Assembly (NCBI RefSeq): GCF_900167565.1
Contig: NZ_FUZV01000002.1
Span: forward strand, 1,364,001 to 1,428,000
Source: Pseudoxanthomonas indica
GTDB taxonomy: Bacteria > Pseudomonadota > Gammaproteobacteria > Xanthomonadales > Xanthomonadaceae
Direction of reading: 5' to 3'
DNA: 64,000 nucleotides
This document shows positions 28,919 through 42,988 of the stretch, in pieces. A program made the translations under genes and the position numbers. Below the pieces are notes generated by a model. The model was given only the letters and a program-made list of their open reading frames with translations. It made no database searches and was not told where the DNA came from. Numbering within the stretch: position 1 is the first letter of the stretch; each line of letters starts with the position of its first letter.

Positions 28919-28919
<1 letters not shown>
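27777..28919 (+). CDS. RND efflux periplasmic adaptor (membrane-fusion lipoprotein)
   Basis: A 380-residue membrane-fusion protein with a lipoprotein signal (LLPALCGMLVLSACKGG). After it come the barrel-sandwich hybrid/lipoyl halves (AQVVAKTSGVALNVMVEEGQHVSAGQPLVRLD and VVAPISGVIASRSIKTGNFV), a short alpha-hairpin (about 115-165) and the beta-barrel domain (LSVPERELSTLKAGQPVVMRVD). It links inner-membrane pumps to an outer-membrane channel. It is the first gene of a three-gene operon with two RND permeases; its stop overlaps the next start (TGATG). No outer-membrane factor gene is present here. Confidence 0.9.
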
Positions 28920-32442
<3,523 letters not shown>

Positions 32443-32446
<4 letters not shown>

Positions 32447-35400
32447 GCGTCGCAGAGTTCAGCATCAAGCGGCCCGTCACGGCGATCATGTTCTTCATAT
32501 CGCTGGTGGTGATCGGCACGATCGCCGCCGTGCGCTTGCCGCTGGAAGCGTTCCCCGACGTCTCGCCGCCTTTCATCATGGTGCAGTTGCCGTACACCGG
32601 CTCCACCCCGGAAGAGGTGGAGCGCACGGTGCTGCGGCCGGTGGAAGAAGCGCTGTCGACCATGACCGGCATCAAGCGCATGGACGCCAGCGCCCGTGCG
32701 GACGGCGCCAACATCTTCATCCAGTTCTCGGACTGGAACCGCGACGTGGCCATCGCCGCTTCGGAAGCGCGCGAGCGCATCGATGCGATCCGCGATGACT
32801 TGCCGGACGACATGCAGCGCTACTTCGTCTTCAAGTTTTCCACTACCGACGAACCCGTATTGCGCGTACGCCTGGCCAGCAAGCAGGACCTGACCGGCGC
32901 GTACGACATGATCGACCGCGAGTTCAAGCGGCGGCTGGAGCGCATCCCGGGCGTGGCACGGGTGGAAGTGTCGGGTGCACCTGCCAACGAAGTGGAAATC
33001 GCGATTGACCCGGACCGCCTGACCGCGCACAACCTGGGCTTGAACGAGCTGACCACGCGCCTGCAATCGGCCAACTTCTCGGTCTCGGCCGGGCAGATCC
33101 TGGACGGCGGTCGTCGACTGCGCGTGCAGCCGGTCGGCGAGATGACCGATCTGGAACAGCTGCGCGGGCTGGTGCTCAACAACAGCGGCCTGCGCCTGGG
33201 CGACATCGCCGATGTGCGGCTCAAGCCGGCGCGGATGGACTACGCGCGCCGCCTGGATGGCCGCGCGGCGGTGGGCCTGGACATCTTCAAGGAACGCAAC
33301 GCCAACCTGGTGGATGTGTCCAGCGCCGCGTTGAAGGAAGTCAACGCCATCAAGGAGAACCCGGCGCTGGAAGACGTGCAGATCCTGGTGATGGACAACC
33401 AGGGCGACAACGTCACCTCCTCGCTGCTGAGCCTGGCCGAAGCCGGCGGCATCGGCCTGGTGTTGTCGATCGCGGTGCTGTTCTTCTTCCTGCGCCACTG
33501 GCCGTCGACGCTGATGGTGACCCTGGCCATCCCGATCTGCTTCGTGATGACCCTGGGTTTCATGTACTTCACCGGCGTCACCCTCAACATCCTCAGCATG
33601 ATGGGCCTGCTGCTGGCGGTGGGCATGCTGGTGGACAACGCCGTGGTGGTGGTGGAGAGCATCTACCAGGAACGCGAGCGCATGCCGGATCAGCCCATCT
33701 GGGCCTCGATCATCGGCACCCGTCATGTGGCCATCGCGCTGTCGGCCGGTACGCTGTGCCACTGCATCGTGTTCGTGCCCACCATGTTCGGTGAGCGCAA
33801 CATGCTGAGCATCTTCCTGTCGCAGATCGCCATCACCATCTCGGTGTCGCTGCTGGCCTCGTGGCTGGTGGCGGTGAGCCTGATCCCGATGTTGTCCGCA
33901 CGCATGAAGACCCCACCGGCTGTGGCCAAGCCGGACGGCCTGATTCCGCGCCTGCAGAAGAACTACGCGCGGCTGCTGCGCTGGACGCTGGCGCACCGTG
34001 GCTGGAGCGTCACCGGCATCCTGCTGGTGATCGTGGTCAGCCTGGTGGTGCCGGCGCGCGGCATGAAGATGAACATGTTCGGCGGCGAAGACGTCGGCGA
34101 GACCCGCGTGTACTACCAGTGGAAGGGCGCCTACACCAAGGACCAGATGTCCGAGGAAGTGGCCAAGGTCGAGAAGTACCTGGAAGCCAACCGCAAGCGT
34201 TACAAGATCACCCAGATCTATTCGTTCTTCAGCGAGCAGGGCTGGGGTGGCACCAACGTCAAGTTCGACACCACCGACACCGAGGAAAGCAAGAAGCTGG
34301 TGGAGGAGATGCGCAAGGAGCTGCCCAAGTCGGCGCGCGCCAACATCGGCATCGGCAACGAAGGCGGGCCGGGCGGTGGCGGCGGCGGACAGGGCCAGCA
34401 GAGCGTTTCGGTGCAGCTGGTAGGCGACTCCACGCAGACCTTGAACGAGCTGGCCAAGGACGTGGTGCCGATTCTGGCCAAGCGCAAGGAACTGACCGAC
34501 GTGCGCGTCAATGCCGGCGATCAGAACAGCGAGCTGGCGGTGCGGGTGGATCGCGAGCGGGCCTTGTCGTTCGGCTTCAGCGCGCAGGAAGTGGGTCGCT
34601 TTGTCGAACTGGCCCTGCGTGGTGCGCCGCTGCGCGAGTTCCGTCGGGGTGAGACCGAGGTGCCGGTGTGGATTCGTTTCGCCGGCGCGGAGAAGTATGG
34701 TTCGGCGGATCTGGAAGCCTTCAACGTGCGTGCCCCGGATGGCCGTACCGTGCCGCTGTTGAGCATGGTTGATGTCTCGGTCAAGCCGGCGGCGACCGAA
34801 GTGCAGCGCGCCAACCGCCAGACCACCTTGACGATCCAGGCCAACCTGGCCGACAAGGTGGACATGCCGACCGCGCGCAAGGCGATGGAAGACACGCTGA
34901 AGACGGTTGCCTACCCGGCGGGCTACAGCTACAGCTTCGAGGGCGGCAGTTTCGAAGAGGATGAGGAAGCCAGCAAGCAGATGATGTTCAATCTGCTGAT
35001 CGCGCTGGTGATGATCTACGTGGTGATGGCGGCGGTGTTCGAGTCGCTGCTGTTCCCGGCGGCGATCATGAGCGGCGTGCTGTTCTCGGTGCTGGGTGTG
35101 TTCTGGCTGTTCTACCTGACCGGCACCGAGTTCAACATCATGGCCTTCATCGGCATCCTGGTCCTGATGGGCGTGGTGGTGAACAACGGCATCGTGCTGG
35201 TGGAGCACATCAACAATCTGCGACGGCGCGGCATGAGCCGCACCGAGGCCTTGGTGGAAGGCAGCCGTGAGCGTCTGCGTCCCATCCTGATGACCATGGG
35301 CACGGCGATCCTGGCGATGGTGCCGATTGCCATGAGCACCACGCAGATGGCCGGCGACGGCCCGCCGTACTTCCCGATGGCGCGCGCGATTGCCGGTGGC

Positions 35401-35568
35401 CTGGCCTTCTCGACCGTGGTGAGCCTGCTGTTCCTGCCGACCATCTACGCAATCCTGGATGACATGCGTAATGGCACCAGCCGGGCGATTCGCCGGGCGC
35501 GGGGCAAGGCGGTGGAGCCGCTGACCAGTGCGCCGACGGCGAGCTTGACGGCGCTGAAGGTGGATTGA
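32443..35568 (+). CDS. RND efflux permease, second of two, with altered proton-relay residues
   Basis: A 1041-residue transporter of the same family. In TM4 the pair is D398-N399 (MLVDNAVVV) and in TM10 the position of AcrB K940 is N914 (VVVNNGIVL). Otherwise it has the usual fold and a Gly-rich stretch in the second loop (GGPGGGGGGQGQQS near residue 644). It starts inside the end of the first permease gene. The two may form a mixed trimer as MdtB and MdtC do, with this subunit less active in proton transport; this is inference, as DN variants are common in some RND branches. A terminator follows. Confidence 0.9.
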
Positions 35569-35590
35569 GGTTGCAGGTGGGTGTGATGAG

Positions 35591-35618
35591 GAAGGGCCGG
35601 GCATTGCCGGCCCTTCTT
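35591..35618 (+). terminator. Terminator of the RND operon
   Basis: A 10-base perfect stem GAAGGGCCGG / CCGGCCCTTC with a six-base GCATTG loop, followed by TTCGTTG. It lies 22 bases after the second permease stop and 16 bases before the end of the convergent small gene. Confidence 0.8.
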
Positions 35619-35633
35619 CGTTGTGGGCTGGCA

Positions 35634-35936
35634 TCAGGCAGCCAGCGGGTCTTCCGTTGCCTCCAGGGCTTGCGCCAGTTGGGTGCTCAGCAGATTGAGG
35701 CAGCCGCTCCATTGCTCGGGCGCGATGATCGGATCGTCATTGCGCGAGAGCGTCAGCAGGTGCAGCAGGTGCAGGGTTTCCTGCACGGTCCAGAGTTGCT
35801 GGCGGGCGTCGTCGGAGAACGGGGCGGGGGTGGGAGGGGCCGGTGGGGCGGGGGGCGAGGGCGGTGCGGGAGGCGGGCTGAAGGCGCCTTCGGTAGCCGG
35901 GCGGAGGAGGGTGCTTGTAGGATGGATGCTAGCCAT
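35634..35936 (-). CDS. Small hypothetical protein, proline-rich N-terminus
   Basis: A 100-residue protein with a Pro/Ala-rich stretch (about 20-40, PPPAPPSPPAPPAPPTPAP) and a C-terminal helical segment (LWTVQETLHLLHLLTLSR and WSGCLNLLSTQLAQALEA). The second half resembles a family of small Xanthomonad proteins of unknown role, but the match was judged by eye only. No signal peptide. It is convergent with the RND operon and precedes the RHS locus. Confidence 0.55.
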   Translation of the reverse strand: MASIHPTSTLLRPATEGAFSPPPAPPSPPAPPAPPTPAPFSDDARQQLWTVQETLHLLHLLTLSRNDDPIIAPEQWSGCLNLLSTQLAQALEATEDPLAA

Positions 35937-36135
35937 GGTCAGTAATTCCTTTACTGGTTTTGGTTAGCGGGCCGGCTGAGTCGTTACCTCAGACGGTCCG
36001 CGCTTTTGTCTCGCAGCTGGGGTGAAGCGGGGCGCTGCGGGACGGGGATGCCCTGTAGCAAAACCTAGAACCTGTTGCGACGAATTGCACCTATATCGCG
36101 AAAGAAAATTTGTCGGGGAAGTCCGCGAGTGAGTG

Positions 36136-36173
36136 TCGGAAATGACGTGGGCAAAATCGGAATGACCCGGGCA
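36136..36173. repeat. Paired imperfect direct repeats, possible insertion-sequence end
   Basis: TCGGAAATGACGTGGGCA (36136-36153) and TCGGAATGACCCGGGCA (36157-36173) differ by one missing base and two changes and have a 21-base period. Clustered short direct repeats at an element end are typical of IS21-type elements. No transposase remains, so this is a tentative relic. Confidence 0.3.
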
Positions 36174-36220
36174 GCGCAAATGGCATGTGCGCGATTCTCA
36201 CGCTTGCTCTCCCGCCACAG

Positions 36221-36250
36221 TTGACACCGCAACACCTCGCGCGCAACCAT
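36221..36250 (+). promoter_or_regulatory. Possible promoter of the RHS gene
   Basis: A perfect -35 hexamer TTGACA at 36221-36226 is followed 18 bases later by a weak AACCAT at 36245-36250. The RHS start is 79 bases downstream. The -10 match is poor, so the call is tentative. Confidence 0.25.
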
Positions 36251-36328
36251 CCGCCGCGCTGGCTCAGAACACGGACGAGCCAGGGGGAATTTCAGGGATT
36301 CGGCTCATCGAGCTGAAAGGGAGAACAC

Positions 36329-39300
36329 GTGCGAGTCCTGGTTGCCGGCATGCTGCTGGCGGTGGTCACACTGAGCGCGCTTCCGGCGCAGTCGCAAGAA
36401 CTGTCAGCCGAAGACAAATACCTTCGCCGCCTCAAGGTCAACGATGCCATCGACCCGACGGGCACCTCGTTGTTCGGCGAGCAGGTCAACCTGTACACCG
36501 GTGACCTGACGTTCCGTCATACCGATGTGGTGCTGGAAGGCACCGGGCCGACGATTTCGTTGACCCGTGAGCTGGCCTCAGTTCAGACCAGCGAAGCGCG
36601 CATGCGCCCGCATTCGATGGGCGACTGGGTGCTGGCCATCCCGCGCATCGAGACATTGACGCAGGGACCGTTGGGTTCGGGCCCGGTCACCAATCCCGGT
36701 CAGCAATGGATCGTGGCGCCTTTGAGCAGCGCCGATGCAACCAAACGCTGCACGTTGTTCAACCGCCCGCTGTATACCGGCGGCCTGGACGACCCGGAAG
36801 ATGCCTGGAACGGCATGGACCTGGTCACCGAGTCCGGCGAGCGACAGAGCTTGTTGCGTCGGGTGGCCAGCAGTCCGTCGGCGCCGACGGTGCAGAACGG
36901 CGGCAGTGCCATCGTGTTCAAGGCGCTGACGCTGGGCAACTGGCACATCGGCTGCCTGGCCAATACCAGCAACGGGGAAGACGGCGAAGCCTTCATCGCG
37001 GTGGCGCCGGACGGTACGAAGTACTGGCTCAACTACCTCACCGGCGAGCGTGCTTACACGGTGTTCGAGCAGAAGGACGGAGCGAACTTCCGCCAGTTCC
37101 GCATGTTCGCCAACATGTACGCCAGCCGGGTCGAAGACCGGTTCGGCAACTTCGTGACCTACAGCTATACCGGCGACCAGCTCACCGCCATCACCGCCAG
37201 CGATGGTCGCGCGGTCAGCCTGAGCTGGCGCACCGACGCGCCGGTCATCAGCCAGATTACAGTCAATCCCGGCACGGCCGACCAACGCGTGTGGCAGTAC
37301 CAGTACAACGTGGCCTCGGCCGAGGTGGTCACGCTGACAGGCGTGGTGTTGCCCGATGGCACGTCGTGGCAGTTCAATCTGGCGGGGGTGGGCGGCCGGG
37401 CCGCTACACACCCGGATTTGCACAAATGCGGGCTGCGGACGCTCTCTGCCACCGGTGGCGGCAGCAGTTCAACCATTGCACATCCAAGCGGCGCAACGGG
37501 AACATTCGTGTTGGGTAGCCGTTGGCACTCACGCAGCTACGTGCCAACGACTTGCCTGTACCCCAATGGTTTGGCCAGCCCGGGCGTCGAAGGCATACAG
37601 ACGGTCTTCGGAGGCAATTCGCTGCTGAGTAAAACCATCAGCGGCCCGGGTCTGACCCCGTCCACGTGGAGCTACGCTTACTCGGTCGCGGCCGGCAGCT
37701 CCACCAGTGATGCTTGTGCGGCCAGCAGCACCTGCGTGGACACCCGCTGGGTGGATGTCACCGGCCCGGCCGGCGACCGCACGCGCTATACCTACTCCAA
37801 CCGCTGGGGCGCGCACGAAGGCAAGCTGCTCAAGACCGAGACCTTCCAGGGCGCCAGCACGCTGCTGCGCACCGAGACCTCCACCTATGCCGCCGCCACC
37901 GAAGGCCCGTACCCGGCGAAGGTGGGCGAGGTGCTGGCATTGCAGAAGAGCAACTTCACCAAACAGGAAACCTGGACACCGCTCAAGACCGCGGTCACCG
38001 CGCAACAGGGCGTGACCTTCAGCCGTGCGACCACCACGTTCGACACACTGTCTCGGCCGTTGACCAACACCCTAAGTAGTTCGCTGGGGTACTCCAAGAC
38101 CGAGAGCACCGCCTACTCCGACTTCCCCAGCCTGGGCGTGCTGGGCGCGGTGCGCGAGCAGAAGGTCGATGGCACGGTCACCTTCAGTACCACCTTCACC
38201 GCCAAGGCGCAGCCGTGGGTGGTGAGCAACTTTGGCAGCGTAGTGCAGACGCTGACCTACCAGGCCGACGGCAACCTGGCCACGGCCAAGGACGCACTCA
38301 ACAACGTCACCACGCTGTCGAACTGGAAGCGCGGCGTTCCGCAGAACGTCACCTTCGCAGACAACAGTTACCTGACCGCCGAGGTCAACAACAATGGCTG
38401 GTTGAAGTGGGTGGAGGACGAAGCCCGCTCGCGCACCTGTTACACCTTCGACGCCATGGGGCGGCTGACCAGCATCACCTACACCTCCGAGTCGGCCACC
38501 AACACCTGCAATACCAGCACCTGGGCGGCTACCACACAGAGCTTCGCGCCCAGCGCCATTGGCCGTTATGGCTTGCCGGCAGGCTACTGGATTCAGTACG
38601 TGGACACCGGCAAGGGCCGCACCGTTCGCCATTTCGATGCGCTATGGCGTCCGGTGCTGGAAGAGCAGTTCGACAACACTGACAACCCCACCGCCCTGGC
38701 GACCCGCAGCATGGTGGTCAAGCGCTATGACGCCGAAGGCCAGCTGGAGTTCCAGTCCTACCCGGTGGCGAGCCTCACGACCATTGGCGATGCCAGCCTG
38801 AAGGGCGTGTGGAGCGAGTACGACGCGCTGGGCCGCATCAAGTCCAGCACCCAGGACAGCGAGTTGGGTTTGTTGCCCACGGTCACCGAGTACCTCACCG
38901 GCTTCAAGGTCAAGGTCACCAGCCCCAAGCTGCAGAGCACCACCACCAGCTTCATGGCCTTCGATGCGCCGACGCAGGACTGGCCGGTGTTGATGGAGCA
39001 CCCGGAGTCGGCCTTCACCCACATCACTCGCGACAAGTACGGCAAGCCGACCAAGATCCGCCGCAGCAACAACGTCAGCCCCACTGGCGGCACCCTGGCG
39101 GTAGACCGCAGCTACACCTACAACGCCAAGCAGGAGCTGTGCGCCTCCACCGAACCGGAGACCGGCACGACCTTGATGGGCTATGACGCCGCCGGCAACC
39201 TGAGCTGGTCGGCCGCGGGCCTGCCTGCCGGCACTGCATGCGATGCCACCGGCACGACATCGGCGGTGGTGCTGCGCAAGGCCGCGCGTACCTACGACGC

Positions 39301-41189
39301 ACGCAATCGCTTGAGCACGCTGACCTTCCCCGATGGCCTGGGCAACCAGGTCTGGACCTATCTGCCCACGGGCAAGCCGGGCGTGTTGACGGCCTACAAC
39401 GCCGCCAACTATGGCGAGCCGGTGGTGACCACCTACAGCTACAACCGCCGTGGCCTGCTGTACCACGAGCGCCTGGTCACCTCGCTGCTGGACTGGCCCT
39501 ACGAGTACAAGTACAACGCCAACGGCCATCTCGCCAGCAACAACTGGCACGGCATCGTGGTGGCGTATGCGCCCAACCAGCTGGGCCAGCCGACCCAGGC
39601 CGGTTCCTACGCCAGCAACGTGCAGTACTTCCCCAATGGCGCGGTCAAGCAGTTCACTTATGGCAACGGCATCGTCCACACGCTGACCCAGAACGCGCGC
39701 CAGCTGCCGGCGCGCAGCGTCGATGGCGCGATGCTCGACCTGAGCTACGCCTACGACAAGAACGCCAACGTGGCCAGCATTACCGATGCCACGGCCGGCG
39801 CGCGGCAGTCGCGGACGATGACGTATGACAACCTGGACCGACTGCTCACTGCCAGCGGTCCCAGCTTCGGTGCGGCCACGTATGGCTACGACGTGCTGGA
39901 CAATCTGAGCGGCGTCAAAGACCGGTGGCATGCACCCGCGCGACCACAGCTACCACTACGACCTGGGCAACCGCCTGGACAGCGTGACGCAAGTGCCCGG
40001 CAACGCCATGGTCATCGCCCTGAGCTACGACCCTCAGGGCAACGTGTACAACAAGAACGGCGTGGTGCACAAATTCGACTACGGCAACCGCCTGCGCGAG
40101 GTGGAAGGCAAGGGCAGCTACCTGTACGACGCCCACGGCCGGCGCGTGCGCGACACCATCAACGGCGTGGCCGCGCACAGCCAGTACCTGATGAACGGGC
40201 AGCTGGCCTTCTCCACCGACTCACGCACGGGCAAGGTCCGAGAGCACATCTACCTGGGCGATGACCCGGTCGCCATCCGCGAGCGCGACGCGCCGACCAA
40301 TGTCTACACCTACCGCTACCTGCACACCGACGGCCTGGGCTCGGCGCTGGTGGAGACCGATGCCACCCAGGCGGTGCTGGAGCGCAGCGAGTATGAGCCG
40401 TATGGCGCGTTGACCAATCGGGCGGACAAGGATGACGTGGGGTACACCGGGCACCGGCAGGATGCCAGTACCGGGCTGACGTATATGCAGCAGCGGTACT
40501 ATGACTCGGAGGTGGGGAGGTTCTTGAGCGTGGATCCGGTGACGGCTTACAGAAATCCGATAGTGATGTTCAATCGCTATAAATATGCCAACAATAGTCC
40601 GTACCGTTTTACTGATCCCGATGGCCGGACGTGTCAGAGCGCAGCTGAAAAATTCAACTGCACAGTTGATTCATACATAGACAAGAAAGGTAATGAAATT
40701 CAGCGAGCAGATATGACGAAGGCGCAGCTTAGACGCGTCAAAGCGTTTGAAAAATCCTATACCGATGCTGTAAACACGCTCATGGCAAATCCGCAGAAGT
40801 CGGTGACAATCTCGATGCCTGGAGAACCTGGCGCGGATGGCAATCCAGGTGAGCCGGGCAAACAAGCGAGCACTACCGCTGGTGAGGTGGGCAAGGCACT
40901 GATAGGAATAAGTATCGTAGCCAACAGTCCTTTGGCAGGCAGTGGAATGGCCACAGGTGGCAATACCACCTATATCGGCTCGCTAGGGCTTTCTGGTGGG
41001 GGAACTCTCGTGGGCATCAGAAAGACTAGTAGGGACATGACTCGTCAGGTTGCAATTACCCATGAAGGGATGCATGGCGATGGAACTGGCGTCTCGCCAG
41101 CCTTGAGGGGTGATATGCCAATCGGCCCGTGGAACGATGCCCATCAAACGCCTTTGAATGAGGCATCAAGAGAATTGCTGAATCCTTGA
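36329..41189 (+). pseudogene. Secreted RHS-repeat polymorphic toxin, interrupted by one frameshift
   Basis: A large RHS/YD-repeat protein read in two frames. Frame one runs from GTG 36329 for 1197 codons to about 39919; frame two runs from about 39921 to 41189 (422 residues). Together they make a continuous protein of about 1619 residues if one extra base near 39920 is removed. It begins with a Sec signal peptide (MRVLVAGMLLAVVTLSALPAQSQ) and the VNLYTGDLTFRHTDV start typical of exported RHS. It then has many YD repeats, an RHS-associated core (YLHTDGLGSALVETD, EYEPYGALTN, YYDSEVGRFLSVDPV) that ends at DPDG (40614-40625), and a 187-residue variable tip with HExxH. The break may be a real mutation, a sequencing error or a rare recoding event. 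Downstream lies a candidate immunity gene. Confidence 0.85.
40626..41189 (+). other. Variable RHS C-terminal tip with HExxH motif (putative zincin-like toxin domain)
   Basis: This is the part of the RHS gene after the DPDG boundary of the core. It encodes 187 residues with a Lys-rich first part, a Gly/Pro collagen-like stretch (PGEPGADGNPGEPGK) and, near the end, ITHEGMHGDG, whose HEGMH is a HExxH zinc-binding motif (41061-41075). The base composition is visibly AT-richer than the RHS core, as expected for exchangeable toxin tips. Metallopeptidase tips are a known class in polymorphic toxins; activity and target here are inferred. The third zinc ligand could be in NDAHQTPLNEASRE. Confidence 0.6.
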
Positions 41190-41245
41190 AGAATTCAATC
41201 TGACAGCGACAACGACTGTGTCTTTCCAAAGAGGTGTTGAAGCCG

Positions 41246-41596
41246 ATGAGATTGCATTTGGTGTTTGCAGGTATGGGGCTGGCCATGATTGGATGTTCCT
41301 CATGGCCCAACAAACCTAATCTATGTTTTAGCGATGAGCCTTCTATCAGTCCTACGAGCACTGGCGAGGTGAAGGCAGTCGAATTCGTGAAACGCCGCGT
41401 GGGCGCAATGTGTCAGCCAGCTAGTGTCGAGTGCAACCTGCAGTTGCGCCATGGAGATAGCGGCAATATCGAAGTGGTCGTCTCAAGGGCAATGGTGTCA
41501 GATGATTCGCCCAGGTGCACGAGGCTAGACGGAGCCTTTGAGACTTACGTGTTCTCAACAGCAGGCGAATATCTAAGGGTAGTCCTTGGGTTGTAA
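41246..41596 (+). CDS. Small lipoprotein, candidate immunity protein for the RHS tip
   Basis: A 116-residue protein with a lipoprotein-type signal: LVFAGMGLAMIGCSS, lipid Cys at residue 17, with Ser after it, so probably outer-membrane sorted. The mature part has four Cys (LCFSDE, AMCQPASVECNLQL, SPRCTRL) that could form disulfides. No family was recognised. An AGAGG ribosome site lies about 11 bases before the ATG. Its place 56 bases after the RHS tip, on the same strand and with the same lower GC, is the usual site of an immunity gene; a periplasmic lipoprotein would suit a toxin acting in the periplasm. Confidence 0.6.
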   Translation: MRLHLVFAGMGLAMIGCSSWPNKPNLCFSDEPSISPTSTGEVKAVEFVKRRVGAMCQPASVECNLQLRHGDSGNIEVVVSRAMVSDDSPRCTRLDGAFETYVFSTAGEYLRVVLGL

Positions 41597-41681
41597 CCAG
41601 AAGTGGCTCCACGCATTTGATGGAATGATGTCCACTTTGGAAGAGAAGAGGACTTCGAACAAGATCCCGGCGTTCTGCTAA

Positions 41682-41707
41682 GAAAAAGGGCCGGTATGAC
41701 CGTCCCT
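41682..41707 (-). terminator. Terminator of the minus-strand TraB-family operon
   Basis: On the minus strand GGGACGGTCATACCGGCCC forms a stem with two mismatched positions, followed by TTTTTCTT. It lies 28 bases after the TraB-family stop. Confidence 0.55.
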
Positions 41708-41734
41708 TCCTGCATTGGCAGGGGCGTTTTAACC

Positions 41735-42988
41735 TCAACCCACCAACTTCCCCAACATCCGCAACCCACCCGTCCACACACCAATCGCCGTACCCAGACT
41801 GGTCAGGAAGAAGTTCAGCAGCACGCGGGCCACGCGGTTCTTCCACCAGCCCCGCAAGGTCTGCACGTCATCACGTAGCGCCATGAAGTCCGCATAGGTC
41901 GGCTTGCGCAACGTGGCTTCCACCAGCGCACTGACCGTGCCGGATGCCAGCGCCGGATGCAGCGGCGTCAGCGGCGAGGCGATGAACGCGGCCAGGATGC
42001 TCAGCGGATGCCCGCCGGCAATCGCGCAACCAATCGCGCCCAGGATGCCGGTGGCCAGCACCCACTGCACGATCAGGTCCGAGCCCACATCCACGCCGCC
42101 GCGATAGAAGCCCCACGCAAAGCCACCCAGCACGAAGCTGGTCAGCAGGATGGTGAACCACGGGATGCTGCTCTTCTCCGCCACATGTTCCAGCTCGGCC
42201 AGCGTCGCCGCCGGCTCGCCCTGGTCTTCGCGCAGATGCTTGGCCAGGCCGGCGAGATGGCCGGCACCCACCACGGCCAACATGCGATGCGGGCCGCCTG
42301 CGGGTGAGGGCAGGGCGCCATGGCCGGCCTGGCGCAGGCGGGTGGCCATGTAGCGATCGCGCTCGGCAATCACGGTCTCGTACAACGCGGGATTGTCCTG
42401 CGCGAATTCGCCGAAGCTCGATTCCAGCATGTCGCCTTGCTTGAGTTTCTCGATTTCGTCGTCGCCCACTTCCTCGTCGGCGAACATGCCGGCCAGGATG
42501 CCGGCGCTGATCTTGGTGCGGCCCCACCAGCTCAGCCGCTGCAGGGCACGCTTGAAGGTCAGGCCGACTTCGCGATCAATCAGGTGCACCGGCAGGCCGC
42601 GTTCGCGTGCGTCGAGCGCGCCGGCTTTCAGTTCGGCGCCGGGCTCCACGTCCAGCTGTTCGGCCAGGCGACGCTGGTACGCGGCCAGCGCCAGGTTGGC
42701 GGCGAACAGATGGGTCTTGCCTTCGCGCAGCACCTTGATGAGGTCGAGCTTGGCCAGCGCATCCGGGTCGGTCAGTGATTGCAGGCGCCCGGCGTCCAGT
42801 TCCACCGCCACGCTGTCGAACTCGCCGCTGGCAATCGCCGCGCGCACGGCGTCGACGCTGCTGCGCGATACATGCGCGGTGCCGAGCAGGGTGTAGCGCA
42901 CGCCTTCGCGCTCGACAATCTGGTGCGGCTGCTCAGCCAACGGGGCCTGGGCGGGAAGGTGCGGTGCGTCGGTCATCGGTTCACTCAT
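41735..42988 (-). CDS. TraB/PrgY-GumN superfamily membrane protein
   Basis: A 417-residue protein. The N-terminal TraB domain (about 25-240) has LLGTAHVSRSSVDAV and VAVELDAGR, the GxxH and E...R motifs by which TIKI/GumN/TraB proteins are proposed to be metal-dependent hydrolases; HRMLAVVGAGHLAG is the third family motif. A C-terminal part has about four membrane helices (IPWFTILLTSFVLGGFAWGF, LIVQWVLATGILGAIGCAIAGG, ILAAFIASPLTPLHPALASGTV). Enterococcal relatives inactivate pheromones; the role in Proteobacteria is unknown. The ATG at 42988 overlaps the stop of the upstream GNAT gene by 8 bases. Confidence 0.88.
   Translation of the reverse strand: MSEPMTDAPHLPAQAPLAEQPHQIVEREGVRYTLLGTAHVSRSSVDAVRAAIASGEFDSVAVELDAGRLQSLTDPDALAKLDLIKVLREGKTHLFAANLALAAYQRRLAEQLDVEPGAELKAGALDARERGLPVHLIDREVGLTFKRALQRLSWWGRTKISAGILAGMFADEEVGDDEIEKLKQGDMLESSFGEFAQDNPALYETVIAERDRYMATRLRQAGHGALPSPAGGPHRMLAVVGAGHLAGLAKHLREDQGEPAATLAELEHVAEKSSIPWFTILLTSFVLGGFAWGFYRGGVDVGSDLIVQWVLATGILGAIGCAIAGGHPLSILAAFIASPLTPLHPALASGTVSALVEATLRKPTYADFMALRDDVQTLRGWWKNRVARVLLNFFLTSLGTAIGVWTGGLRMLGKLVG

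Larger units (their letters stand above)
35937..36328. other. Intergenic region upstream of the RHS gene
   Basis: A 392-base gene-free region, AT-richer in its middle than the flanks. It holds two imperfect direct repeats (36136-36173), a TTGACA hexamer at 36221-36226 and the RHS ribosome site (GGGAG at about 36319). It may contain the RHS promoter and the relic of an insertion. Confidence 0.45.

Noticed and set aside
38642..39931. Minus-strand frame of 429 codons opposite the RHS repeats
   Set aside because: It mirrors the repetitive sense frame, yields a Gly/Ala/Arg/Val-rich product and lacks a start context.
39930..41189. Treating the second RHS frame as an independent gene starting at ATG 39930
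   Set aside because: There is no ribosome site, the text continues the YD-repeat core without a break in homology, and the ATG falls inside the conserved GGMHPRDHSYHYD segment.
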